This document shows positions 50,078-61,221 of a stretch of 64,000 nt of DNA, in pieces; position 1 is the first letter of the stretch, and every line of letters begins with the position of its first letter. The stretch is from Rhodococcus sp. OK519 (lineage in GTDB: Bacteria > Actinomycetota > Actinomycetes > Mycobacteriales > Mycobacteriaceae). Position numbers and translations under genes: made by a program. The notes beneath the pieces were generated by a model. The model saw nothing but the letters and a program-made list of their open reading frames with translations. It did no database searches and was not told where the DNA came from. The stretch is from contig NZ_QAOW01000008.1 in assembly GCF_003051005.1 (NCBI RefSeq), forward strand, positions 212,259 to 276,258, read 5' to 3'.

Positions 50078-51967
50078 CTACTTTCCGTAGAGCCGAGCCC
50101 AGTTCTCGCGACTGGTCAACTGCGGCATCGCCTCCCGGAAGAGACGCTGCGTGTCGGCGCCTTCCTCACGGAACTGCTTGAGCACCTTCGTCATCCGGGC
50201 GCCGATCTCCTTCGCGACATCCTTGTCGCGGCGCCGGATCCGCACGCCCGACTGCGACGCGTCGGTCACGACGGCGTGGTCGAACAGCGACACGTGCCAC
50301 CAGTGCGAATCCGCCGCCGGGATGCTCGCGATGCCGTGCTGCGTGCGACCGAGCCACTGCATCGCGGCACGCTTGGCCAACACCAGATCCATACGGTCAC
50401 TGTCGGGTTCGGGCCCGGCGATCCGGGTCACCAGATCCGACGACCGAATCCCGGGAATCGCGTCGGTGGGGTACTTGACGGTCTCGGGGAACTTGCCACG
50501 TTCCTTGCGGATGGCGCCGAGTACTGCCTGGCCGCCGTCCTCGAGCACACTCGGGCCGGTGAGGAAGTCCTCGATGCCGCGCAACATGGTGTACGCCAGT
50601 CCGTACTGCATCGACACGATGTACTGGCTGAGTTCGCGACCCATGGTCACGCTCAGCGCCTTGGTGTCGAAATCGCTGTGCAGCGCCGCCACGATGAGCG
50701 AATTGCGCACGCTGAAGTACTTGGCCCAGTCGTCGCGGTCCTTCCAGTGGAAGTCCGCGTGCCACACGCCGGCATTCGGAAGCGTGACGGTGATGAATCC
50801 GGCTGCCCGAGAACGAATTCCGTACTCGATGTCGTCCCACTGGAAGAACATCGGGATGGGCAGGCCGATCCGCGAGACGACCTCGGCCGGAATCAGGCAC
50901 GACCACCACGCGTTGTAGCCGGCGTCGACGCGCTTGTCCTGGCGCTTCTTGATCAGGTTCGCGTCGTGCAGCGAGTTCGCGGCCCAGCGGCCGGCACGCA
51001 GCTTCGACAGGTCCGCTTCCTCGGCACTGACGTGCAGATTCTGCGGGTTCATCAGGTACAGCATCTGCGCGCCGACGAGCATGGGCTCGATCGTCACGTT
51101 CGCGAAGGCGTTCATCCGCAGCACCGTCTCCGGTTCACACAGGATGTCGTCGTCCATCAAGAGCACGTTGGCGTGCTCGTTGATCGCCGACACCTCGTAC
51201 ATTCCACGCGTGAAACCGCCTGCACCACCGAGATTGGGCTGACGCAGATACACCAGCTTGTCGCCGAGCTTCGCCGCGACCTCGGTGAACAACTCACGGT
51301 CGGAGACGTGGTCGGTGCCCTGGTCCACGACGTAGACCGCATCGATTCCGGCCACCATGCGCTCGTCCCCGGCGATGGCCGCGACCGTGTCGGCGCAGTC
51401 GTCGGCACGGTTGAAGGTGCAGATCGCGATGGCCGCGGGGCGGATGACCGAGGGGGCGGGAACCGTCCACTCGAGTTCACGCACGACCAGCGGGCCGTCG
51501 ATTGCCCTGAACTCCAGCCACAGCCACCCACCGTCGAGGTAGGTGTCGAGCTTCGCCGACAACGATGCGGTGCCCGCCCCGTCGACCTCCGTGGTCGCGA
51601 GGGTGCGCACGTTGCCGCCCGAGTCCGAGCCGCGCAGCAGCACGAGGGACCGGCCGCCGGCGTCGTGGGCGAAGCCGACCTGCACCTCGTGCACGGTGGT
51701 CCAGCGCTGGTAGTAGCTGGCAGCGAATCGACCGAAGTAGGCGTCGGTGTCGACGATCGCACCCTTGTCCAGGCGCACCTCGAACCGCTCCCGATGCGCG
51801 GAACCCGACACGATGCGCGCGTACATCTCGTCCTTGACGCGGGCGGTGGGGCCGGTGAACAGACCACGCTGAACCAGCAGGCGGTCCGACGCCGTGTGCT
51901 CCTGGAGAGCGTGACGTACCGCCGTCGTGCTCCCGTCCACAGGTGCCACCGACGCCGACTCGCTCAT
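50078..51967 (-). CDS. glfT2: Galactofuranosyltransferase GlfT2 (galactan polymerase)
   Basis: The 629-residue protein fits GlfT2 (Rv3808c, 637 residues): an N-terminal beta-sandwich (FGRFAASYYQRWTTVHEVQV), a GT-A domain with RPAAIAICTFNRADDCADTV and the catalytic metal motif VLLMDDDILCEPETVLRMNA, the acceptor-site WHADFHWKDRDDW, and a C-terminal helical region. It extends galactan with alternating beta-1,5 and beta-1,6 Galf. The usual partner glf (UDP-Gal mutase) is not adjacent here. An in-frame start at 51979 is the alternative. Confidence 0.95.
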   Translation of the reverse strand: MSESASVAPVDGSTTAVRHALQEHTASDRLLVQRGLFTGPTARVKDEMYARIVSGSAHRERFEVRLDKGAIVDTDAYFGRFAASYYQRWTTVHEVQVGFAHDAGGRSLVLLRGSDSGGNVRTLATTEVDGAGTASLSAKLDTYLDGGWLWLEFRAIDGPLVVRELEWTVPAPSVIRPAAIAICTFNRADDCADTVAAIAGDERMVAGIDAVYVVDQGTDHVSDRELFTEVAAKLGDKLVYLRQPNLGGAGGFTRGMYEVSAINEHANVLLMDDDILCEPETVLRMNAFANVTIEPMLVGAQMLYLMNPQNLHVSAEEADLSKLRAGRWAANSLHDANLIKKRQDKRVDAGYNAWWSCLIPAEVVSRIGLPIPMFFQWDDIEYGIRSRAAGFITVTLPNAGVWHADFHWKDRDDWAKYFSVRNSLIVAALHSDFDTKALSVTMGRELSQYIVSMQYGLAYTMLRGIEDFLTGPSVLEDGGQAVLGAIRKERGKFPETVKYPTDAIPGIRSSDLVTRIAGPEPDSDRMDLVLAKRAAMQWLGRTQHGIASIPAADSHWWHVSLFDHAVVTDASQSGVRIRRRDKDVAKEIGARMTKVLKQFREEGADTQRLFREAMPQLTSRENWARLYGK

Positions 51968-52033
51968 AGTGCTCCTCACGCATTTCCCACGACATTTCCG
52001 GTCGGGACACTGCCCTTCCGTAGTCGCAGGATA

Positions 52034-54295
52034 TCAACTCGAGACGGGCGTCCCACGGCGTGCGAATCGGGACCGGCGCTGCCCGAACCACACGGCGGTC
52101 TGCAGAAGCACGATGACGAGCGCCGCCGCCGCGGCCACGGCACCCGCTTTCAGGCCCGGTGTCGCGTACTCGACCACCAGCGTGTGATCGCCCGCGGGCA
52201 CATCGACGGCCAGGAGCCCCGCGGGGCCGTCGGACAACTCCACGGGACTGCCGTCGACGGTTGCGGTGTAGCCGGGCCACGCCAGTCGCGCGAACACCAT
52301 CCGTCCCGCCTCGTCCGCGGTGAAGCGGATCTCTTCCCGGCCGGGGGCCGACGATTCGGTGGTCGCGACGATGCCCGGCGACGCCCACGTCATCCGGCCC
52401 GCCTCCGGCAGCACCTCGTCACGGACCCACACCACCCGCACCGGGGTGTCGTACGCGACGTGCCAGCCCGGGGGCGGATCACCGGCCGCGGCGTCGGGCA
52501 GCAGCGCACGCTGGAGCACCAGCGTCGAGACGCCCATGACGTCGATCAGCGGCGCCGGGGTCTGTGCGTCGGCCGGCTGCCACAGCCGCTCGTACGCGTC
52601 CTTGCAGGTGGCGCCGCGGTAGTCCATGCACAGTTCGTCGGCGAATTCGGCGAAGCCCATGCCGGTGTAGCTGGCGATCGACTCCACACCGGCGGCGCGG
52701 GGCAGGTTGCCGAACAGGATCTCGCCGTTGCGGGCGTCCTCCGGTCCGGTCCGGTCGAGCGCCGCAAGCTGCAGCACGGTCCCGCGGTAGTCGGCGGTGC
52801 CGGTCTCGATCCGGGACAGGTCGTAGGCGGGTGCCGCAGTTGCCGGGCCCGGCGGCGTGCCCACCGGCTTGGGTGCCGCGGCCGGGAAGAGGCTGGTCTG
52901 CAGGAACAGGACGGCAGCGGTACCGATCACGGCCACCGCCGTCAGCGCAGCGGACCCTGCTCGCCGGTACCCGATCAGCAGTGCCGCGACGAGTGCCGCC
53001 GTCAGCAGCAGTCCGAGCAGATGCGCCGGCGTCTGATCGGGACGGACGGCCCACGCGAGGTAGGCGCCCGCCGCGACGATTGCCGAGGTCGCGATCGCCC
53101 GGCGCCGCACGTGGTCGGCGGCCAGTCCCGCCGACAGCGCGAGCGCGAACAGCACCCCGCCGGCGAGATACAGGTACTCGACCAGGCGTACCGGCCACCG
53201 GAACAGCCACAGGTTCGACGGCGCCAGCGTCGCGAACAGGTAGACGCCGCCGACGATGAACACGCTGATCGATCCGACCGTCCGCGCGCGCAGCGAACGC
53301 CACCGGATCCACGGCAGCAGCGGCAGCACGAACCACGCCAGGTAGGTCGTGGGGATCGCCTCGAGCCGGCCGTCGGCCCACGTCGACATCGACGGGAGGT
53401 AGGTGGGCGAACTGCCGGCGACGAGGTCTCCGATGTCCGGCACGAGGAACGTGTCGTTCGCGATGGCCGCCAACTGGTCGCGGGTGGTGACCTCGCTGCT
53501 ACCGAGAAGCGGCAGGAACACCAGCAGCGCGATCGCGCCGACACACGCACCCATCACCACCAGGTGCAGCAGGCGTCCGTAGCCCCGCGCCACCAACAGT
53601 TCGATTCCGACAGCGGCGAGCACGACGAGGACGCCGAGCGTCGCGTACGGGTTGCCGGTGGTCAAGGCGAGGAAGCCGAACAGGAACGGCACGAGCGGGT
53701 TGGTCGCGCCCCGCGAGAAGCGGCGCGACGCCCACCAGAAGTGGGTGACCCACGTGAACGCCATCAACCCGGCGGGCCACCCCGACGCCTCGTACCAGAG
53801 CGTGAACCCGGAGACAGGCAGTGCCACGGCCACGACGATCGCCGCGAAGCGGCGCGCGCCGTACTCGCGGGCCAGGAGGTACACGCCGGCGGCGAGGATC
53901 GCGAGGATCTCGACCATCACCGCGTACGACGCGAGCGACAGGTTGTCGAACCGGGACACCAACAGGAAGTTCGCCCAGTTGAGCGGGTTCCAGATCCCGT
54001 CCAACCCCTCGGCGGCGTAGTTGCCACCCATCCAGCCGGCCGGGTCCATCGGAGGCCACTGCCGGTCGCGCAGGCTGTCACCGAACATGTGCCACATCGG
54101 TGCGAACTGCTCGTGCTGGTCGCCGACGTAGAAGAAGAGCGTTCCCCGCCACTGTGCGATGGAGGCGATGACGGCCGTCACGAGCCCGACGCCGATCGCG
54201 ACCGACCAGTCGGGCAGCCGATCGTTCAGCCGCCGGAGGCTCGTCGCCCGCCCGCTCGTCACCGTGCTCCTCTGCGTCGTCGTCGCTGCCGTCAC
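52034..54295 (-). CDS. YfhO-like GT-C membrane glycosyltransferase
   Basis: The 753-residue protein has about 12-13 membrane segments (for example IGVGLVTAVIASIAQWRG, FLFGFLALTTGNPYATLGVL, LLGLLLTAALVAALLIGY), an early loop with FFYVGDQHEQFAPMW (acidic GT-C-type loop) and a large extracytoplasmic C-terminal part ending in one more membrane helix. This is the YfhO/GT-C plan; YfhO-type enzymes use polyprenyl-phosphate sugars to decorate envelope polymers outside the cell. A GtrA-like flippase and a GtrB-like transferase follow upstream on the same strand, giving a full three-part system. Confidence 0.82.
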   Translation of the reverse strand: MTAATTTQRSTVTSGRATSLRRLNDRLPDWSVAIGVGLVTAVIASIAQWRGTLFFYVGDQHEQFAPMWHMFGDSLRDRQWPPMDPAGWMGGNYAAEGLDGIWNPLNWANFLLVSRFDNLSLASYAVMVEILAILAAGVYLLAREYGARRFAAIVVAVALPVSGFTLWYEASGWPAGLMAFTWVTHFWWASRRFSRGATNPLVPFLFGFLALTTGNPYATLGVLVVLAAVGIELLVARGYGRLLHLVVMGACVGAIALLVFLPLLGSSEVTTRDQLAAIANDTFLVPDIGDLVAGSSPTYLPSMSTWADGRLEAIPTTYLAWFVLPLLPWIRWRSLRARTVGSISVFIVGGVYLFATLAPSNLWLFRWPVRLVEYLYLAGGVLFALALSAGLAADHVRRRAIATSAIVAAGAYLAWAVRPDQTPAHLLGLLLTAALVAALLIGYRRAGSAALTAVAVIGTAAVLFLQTSLFPAAAPKPVGTPPGPATAAPAYDLSRIETGTADYRGTVLQLAALDRTGPEDARNGEILFGNLPRAAGVESIASYTGMGFAEFADELCMDYRGATCKDAYERLWQPADAQTPAPLIDVMGVSTLVLQRALLPDAAAGDPPPGWHVAYDTPVRVVWVRDEVLPEAGRMTWASPGIVATTESSAPGREEIRFTADEAGRMVFARLAWPGYTATVDGSPVELSDGPAGLLAVDVPAGDHTLVVEYATPGLKAGAVAAAAALVIVLLQTAVWFGQRRSRFARRGTPVSS

Positions 54296-54370
54296 TGGTT
54301 CGTACCCCTCGTTGACACCCGGGCGAGCATAGGCCAGCAGCGACTCGAGTCCGGAATTGTCCGGCTTGCC

Positions 54371-54772
54371 TCAGCTGCTCTCGGTGGCCGTCTCGACGAC
54401 CACCGTCGACGGCGGCTGATGCGTGAGGATTCGACGCGACAGCAGGAAGGTCACCGGAATCGCCGCGACGGCCGCGATGAGCGGAGCGATACGGTCGTCG
54501 ACTCCGAGGAACGTGACCAGCAGGATCATCCCGACCGTCGTCACGATGTAGTTGGTGGCGTTGGTGAGCGGGAACAGCGCGAACTTGCGCCAGGTCGGCC
54601 GGGTCTTGAACGTCCAGTAGCAGTTCAGGAAGAACGACCCCACCATCGAGATCGCGATCGCGAGCAGGTGCGCGGCCAGGTACGGCATCACCGTGTTGAA
54701 CGCCAGGTACAGCGCGTAGTACACGCCGGTGTTGACGACGCCGACGACGCCGAAACGGATGATGTGGCGCAT
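54371..54772 (-). CDS. GtrA-family membrane protein (putative lipid-sugar flippase)
   Basis: The 133-residue protein has four membrane segments (IIRFGVVGVVNTGVYYALYL, LLAIAISMVGSFFLNCYWTF, then TNYIVTTVGMILLVTF and IAPLIAAVAAIPVTFLLSRR) with the GtrA motif SFFLNCYWTFK. GtrA proteins are thought to move polyprenyl-phosphate sugars across the membrane. Its ATG overlaps the GtrB-like stop by one base (TGATG), so both are made together. Confidence 0.9.
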   Translation of the reverse strand: MRHIIRFGVVGVVNTGVYYALYLAFNTVMPYLAAHLLAIAISMVGSFFLNCYWTFKTRPTWRKFALFPLTNATNYIVTTVGMILLVTFLGVDDRIAPLIAAVAAIPVTFLLSRRILTHQPPSTVVVETATESS

Positions 54773-55716
54773 CACCGCTTCTCCACCTCGCGGCCGCCGG
54801 GCTCGGTCTCGGCCACCAGGAAGTGGGGCCTGCGCTTGGTCTCGTAGTAGATGCGCCCCACGTACTCGCCGATCACACCGAGGAATATCAACTGCAGCCC
54901 GCCCATGCCGCAGATCGCGGCGATCAGCGTGACATATCCCGGCGCCGACACCCCGTGCGCCAGGGCGAGGACGACCATGACGATCACGTAGACGAAGGAT
55001 GCCGCCGTCACCGCCGCACCGAGGTACACCGCGAGGCGCAGCGGGGCGTTGTTGAACGACATGATGCCGTCGATGCCGTAATTGAGGAGCCGCCGGAAAC
55101 TCCACTTGGTCTCGCCACCGCCCTGCCGGGCGACGTTGTCGTAGTCGACGGTCGCAGTGGGGAAGCCGATCCACGAGAACATGCCCTTGGAGAACCGGTT
55201 GTACTCACGCATCTGGAGAAGCGCGTCCACCGCACGGCGGCTCAGCAGCCGGAAGTCGCCGGCGCCGTCCTCCATGTTCACGTCGACCAGCGCGTTGACG
55301 AGGCGGTAGTACAGCCGCGAGATCATGGTGCGCCCGAACGCGTCGCCCTCGCGGGTGCGGCGGGCGATCACCTGGTCGTAGCCGTCGGCGTGCAGGCGGA
55401 GCATGTCGATCAGCAGGTGCGGCGGGTGCTGCAGGTCGGCGTCCATGATCACGACGGCGTCGCCGCTGGCGTAGCGGAGTCCGGCGAGCATCGCGGCTTC
55501 CTTGCCGAAGTTGCGGCTGAAGCTGATGTACCGGCAGCGAGGGTCGCGCGCGTGGATCTCGCGCATCAGCCGGACGGTGTCGTCGCGGCTGCCGTCGTCC
55601 ACGAGGACGAGTTCGATGTCCACGTCGGAGTCCGCCAGGGTCTCGACGACCTGCCGAACGAGTTCCTCGAGAACGTCCTCCTCGTTGTGACACGGAACGA
55701 CGACGGACAACAGCAT
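54772..55716 (-). CDS. GtrB/DPM1-like polyprenyl-phosphate sugar synthase
   Basis: The 314-residue GT2 protein reads MLLSVVVPCHNEEDVLEELV and has VIMDADLQHPPHLL (DxD metal site), RNFGKEAAMLAGLRYASGDA and two C-terminal membrane helices (AVYLGAAVTAASFVYVIVMV, then IAAICGMGGLQLIFLGVIGE). This is the GtrB layout: it loads a sugar from a nucleotide donor onto polyprenyl phosphate on the cytoplasmic face. GAGGAG precedes ATG 55716. With GtrA and the YfhO-like protein it forms one cassette; the sugar is unknown. Confidence 0.9.
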   Translation of the reverse strand: MLLSVVVPCHNEEDVLEELVRQVVETLADSDVDIELVLVDDGSRDDTVRLMREIHARDPRCRYISFSRNFGKEAAMLAGLRYASGDAVVIMDADLQHPPHLLIDMLRLHADGYDQVIARRTREGDAFGRTMISRLYYRLVNALVDVNMEDGAGDFRLLSRRAVDALLQMREYNRFSKGMFSWIGFPTATVDYDNVARQGGGETKWSFRRLLNYGIDGIMSFNNAPLRLAVYLGAAVTAASFVYVIVMVVLALAHGVSAPGYVTLIAAICGMGGLQLIFLGVIGEYVGRIYYETKRRPHFLVAETEPGGREVEKR

Positions 55717-55824
55717 TTCGACAATCTCCTCGATCGACCCACGCACCCCGCGAGGGTGTCCCCGCAGGTACGCCGGGCACCCCCCAGCTTAAGGGGCATC
55801 AGTTTCGGGTCGGGCACACCCGTC

Positions 55825-56418
55825 TCAGCTGAGCGTGCCGATGCCGAGCGATCCTGCGGCCAGCGAACCGATGCCGGTCTTCATCGAGCCGTAGGTGAAC
55901 GACCCGGTGTTCACCGACCCGAGATTCCCGGACCCGGTGTTGGCCGACCCGACATTCCCGGACCCGGTATTGGCCGACCCGACATTCCCGGACCCGGTGT
56001 TCGCGGATCCGACATTGTTCGAGCCGGTGTTGGCCCATCCCAGATTGAAAGATCCGGTGTTGTCGGGGCCGATGTTGTTCCAGTCGATGCTGCTCGCGGC
56101 GAGCAGTCCGAGACTGCCCAGCCCGGCCGCCACGGCCGAACCGATGGCCCCGGCCTGAATCTCGGCGGGTCCGACGTAACCGACGCCGACCGCGTCCTGG
56201 CACGGGACCGGCAGCTCGAGATTCGGAGCGACCGACGCGGTGGCACCGGCCAACAGCCCCTCCACCCGAAACGGCGAGCACGGCGGTGCGCCCGCGACCG
56301 GGTCGGCGGCGGCGGTGCCCGCGAACCCGGTGGTCAGTGCGGCGAGTGCCGACGCGACGACCAGCGTCCGGCACACGGTGCGACGACGACGTGAATTGTC
56401 CAGCGATCCGGCCCCCAT
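55825..56418 (-). CDS. Secreted protein with MPTR-like decapeptide repeats
   Basis: The 197-residue protein has a signal peptide (VASALAALTTGFAGTAAA, cleavage about residue 39), a middle with two Cys residues (PPCSPFRVEG, PVPCQDAVGVG), and residues about 111-180 made of ten-residue units such as SANTGSGNVG. This is the pattern of the mycobacterial PPE-MPTR proteins (NxGxGNxG), but there is no PPE domain. Secretion is by the ordinary signal peptide. The function is unknown; surface exposure is likely. Confidence 0.8.
   Translation of the reverse strand: MGAGSLDNSRRRRTVCRTLVVASALAALTTGFAGTAAADPVAGAPPCSPFRVEGLLAGATASVAPNLELPVPCQDAVGVGYVGPAEIQAGAIGSAVAAGLGSLGLLAASSIDWNNIGPDNTGSFNLGWANTGSNNVGSANTGSGNVGSANTGSGNVGSANTGSGNLGSVNTGSFTYGSMKTGIGSLAAGSLGIGTLS
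55879..56088 (-). repeat. 30-bp tandem repeats coding MPTR-like decapeptides
   Basis: About seven 30-bp units encode (N)xGxxNxGxx blocks; the central three are nearly identical in DNA. Such arrays are prone to length change. Confidence 0.85.
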
Positions 56419-56533
56419 ACGAGCGCCCCCTCCGGTTCTACGACCGAGTGTCAGATCCCGACTCGAGTGCTGGTCACGCTACCGCGACGATGCCCTCGGC
56501 GTGGCCGGATCGGGGCGTTCGCGCAGGCTGGGG

Positions 56534-58949
<2,416 letters not shown>

Positions 58950-59153
58950 TCGTAGGGTCCCTTCAGCCGGGGAGCTGCAGTCGGCAGGTCTTGTTCATCG
59001 GTCGTTTCGACGCTAACGGGACATGAACGACTCTGCATGGGACGAGGAGACGGGCAGACGATTGAACACGGAAGCATAGAAATACGAACCAGTTGCCCGG
59101 TTTGCGGTTATCGTGGCCACTTCGATCTGCTCGAGTCCGACCACGGAGGCTCC

Positions 59154-59690
59154 ATGTCCAACCCTGGCCCTGAGGGCTACCCGTCGATGCCCGGCCAGAA
59201 CCCGGCACAACCCCCACTTCAGGGATCCTGGCCGGCGGGCCATCCGACGGGCCCACCTCCGCATGCCCCCGCACCCGTCACCGCCCCGAAGCACCGACCG
59301 ATGCTGATCGGCGCTCTCGCAGCGAGTGTCGGCGTCATCATCGGCAGCATCGGACCGTGGGTGACGTTCCTGGGGCTCAGCGTCGGTGGCACCGAGGGCG
59401 ACGGCGTGATCACTCTGATCCTCGGCGTCCTCGCCGCGGCAGCGCTCGGTGCACTGCTGACCCGGACCGCGCCGCCGCGGTTCGGCCTGCCGTGGGCCGG
59501 CACCGCCGTCGGTGCGATTTGCCTGCTGGTTGCCATCTACGACATGGCCAACCTGTCCACCGAGGACGAGGAGTTCTTCGGGAAGATGATCGGCCCCGAC
59601 ATCGGGTGGGGACTGTGGTTGCTCCTGCTGTCGTCCATCGCGCTGTGCGCAACCGCGACGATCGCGGCGATTCAGATGCGTAGGAGCTAG
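59154..59690 (+). CDS. Small four-helix membrane protein, unknown
   Basis: The 178-residue protein has a Pro-rich cytoplasmic start (residues 1-45) and four hydrophobic segments ([20 protein letters not shown], then [35 protein letters not shown] and [20 protein letters not shown]). This layout is common in actinobacterial orphan membrane proteins. ATG 59154 lies behind GGAGG; the open frame upstream to 59037 is not protein-like. It lies 50 bp upstream of rmlA, on the same strand. Confidence 0.8.
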   Translation: MSNPGPEGYPSMPGQNPAQPPLQGSWPAGHPTGPPPHAPAPVTAPKHRPMLIGALAASVGVIIGSIGPWVTFLGLSVGGTEGDGVITLILGVLAAAALGALLTRTAPPRFGLPWAGTAVGAICLLVAIYDMANLSTEDEEFFGKMIGPDIGWGLWLLLLSSIALCATATIAAIQMRRS

Positions 59691-59742
59691 CTCTTTCGCA
59701 CTCCACCGCGCTCGCGCGGCTCCCCGTGAAACACTGCTCTAC

Positions 59743-60618
59743 ATGCGCGGAATCATTCTGGCTGGTGGCACGGGCAGCCGGCTGCACCCGATCACGCTGG
59801 GCGTGAGCAAGCAGCTGGTGCCCGTCTACGACAAGCCGATGATCTACTACCCGCTGTCGACGCTCATGCTCGCCGGGATCCGCGACATCCTGATCATCAC
59901 CACCCCGCAGGACGCGAGCCAGTTCCAGCATCTACTGGGCGACGGCTCCCGGTTCGGCATCTCGCTGAGCTATCAGGTGCAGCACGAGCCGAACGGTCTG
60001 GCGCAGGCGTTCGTGCTGGGCGCCGACCACATCCGCTCGGACTCGGTGGCACTGGTGTTGGGCGACAACATCTTCTACGGCCCGGGCCTGGGTACGACGC
60101 TCACCCGTTTCCACGACGTCAAGGGCGGCGCGGTGTTCGGGTACTGGGTCTCCGATCCGGGCGCATACGGCGTCATCGAGTTCGACGACTCCGGCGCCGC
60201 GATCTCGCTCGAGGAGAAGCCGTCGGCGCCGCGGTCCAACTACGCGGTGCCGGGGCTGTACTTCTACGACAACGACGTCGTCTCGATCGCACATGATCTG
60301 AAGCCGTCGGCGCGCGGCGAGTACGAGATCACCGACGTCAACCGCACGTATCTCGAGGCCGGACGACTGCAGGTGGAGGTGCTGCCGCGGGGGACCGCCT
60401 GGCTCGACACCGGGACGTTCGACTCGCTGCTCGACGCGTCGAACTACGTCCGCACCATCGAGCAGCGGCAGGGCCTCAAGATCGGCGTGCCGGAGGAGGT
60501 CGCGTGGCGCCGCGGCTTCATCTCCGACGACGAATTGCGCGAGCGCGCCGAGCCGCTGGTCAAGTCCGGTTACGGGACGTACTTGTTGGGGCTGCTCGAC
60601 CGCGGCCGAGAATGGTGA
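59743..60618 (+). CDS. rmlA: Glucose-1-phosphate thymidylyltransferase
   Basis: The 291-residue enzyme begins [19 protein letters not shown] with the nucleotidyltransferase motif, followed by [28 protein letters not shown] and [20 protein letters not shown]. It makes dTDP-glucose, the first step of dTDP-rhamnose formation. Length is as in RmlA of other species. It runs into rmlC with a 2-bp gap or a 4-bp overlap, depending on the start used. Confidence 0.96.
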   Translation: MRGIILAGGTGSRLHPITLGVSKQLVPVYDKPMIYYPLSTLMLAGIRDILIITTPQDASQFQHLLGDGSRFGISLSYQVQHEPNGLAQAFVLGADHIRSDSVALVLGDNIFYGPGLGTTLTRFHDVKGGAVFGYWVSDPGAYGVIEFDDSGAAISLEEKPSAPRSNYAVPGLYFYDNDVVSIAHDLKPSARGEYEITDVNRTYLEAGRLQVEVLPRGTAWLDTGTFDSLLDASNYVRTIEQRQGLKIGVPEEVAWRRGFISDDELRERAEPLVKSGYGTYLLGLLDRGREW

Positions 60619-60620
60619 CC

Positions 60621-61217
60621 ATGGATTATCGAGAGTTGAAGGTTCCGGGGGCGTGGGAGATCACGCCCCGACAGTTCGGCGATCACCGCGGGGTGTTCCT
60701 CGAATGGTTCAAGGAGCCCGGCTTTTCCGACATGATCGGCCGCAAACTCGATCTGGCGCAGGCCAACTGCTCAGTGTCCGCGGCTGGCGTGTTGCGCGGC
60801 GTCCATTTCGCCGACGTCCCGCCCGGCCAGGCCAAGTACGTCACGTGCGCGAAGGGCGCGATCCTCGACGTCGTCGTCGACCTGCGCGTGGGCTCCCCGA
60901 CATTCGGGCAGTGGGACTCGGTGCTGCTCGACGACGCCGACCGTCGCGCGGTGTTCATCTCCGAGGGCCTGGGTCACGCGTTTCTCTCGCTCGAGGACGA
61001 CTCGACGGCGATCTACCTGTGCTCGACGGGGTACAACCCGGAAGGCGAGCACGAGGTGAGCCCGCTCGATCCGGGCATCGGCATCGACTGGCCCGTCGTC
61101 GGGCGCGACGGCAGCCCACTGCAATGGACGCTGTCCGACAAGGATCTGGCCGCGCCGACACTGTTGCAGGCCCGCGATTCCGGCGTGCTGCCGGTGTACC
61201 GGGAGGGCCACGACTGA
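60621..61217 (+). CDS. rmlC: dTDP-4-dehydrorhamnose 3,5-epimerase
   Basis: The 198-residue protein has the cupin-fold epimerase motifs GDHRGVFLEWFKEPGFS, NCSVSAAGVLRGVHFADVPP (His base) and VFISEGLGHAFLSLEDDSTA, STGYNPEGEHEVSPLDPGIG. It acts third in dTDP-rhamnose synthesis. ATG 60621 or GTG 60615 (overlapping the rmlA stop) may be used. It is coupled to rmlA and followed by the protease gene after 4 bp. Confidence 0.95.
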   Translation: MDYRELKVPGAWEITPRQFGDHRGVFLEWFKEPGFSDMIGRKLDLAQANCSVSAAGVLRGVHFADVPPGQAKYVTCAKGAILDVVVDLRVGSPTFGQWDSVLLDDADRRAVFISEGLGHAFLSLEDDSTAIYLCSTGYNPEGEHEVSPLDPGIGIDWPVVGRDGSPLQWTLSDKDLAAPTLLQARDSGVLPVYREGHD

Positions 61218-61221
61218 GCCT

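Noticed and set aside
50276..54847. A plus-strand open frame of 1523 codons
   Set aside because: It is antisense to glfT2, the YfhO-like gene and gtrA, all of which have clear domains; its product is Arg/His/Asp-rich low-complexity sequence without domains.
55879..56088. Regular 30-bp repeats, possible CRISPR
   Set aside because: Units are contiguous without spacers and code for decapeptides in frame.
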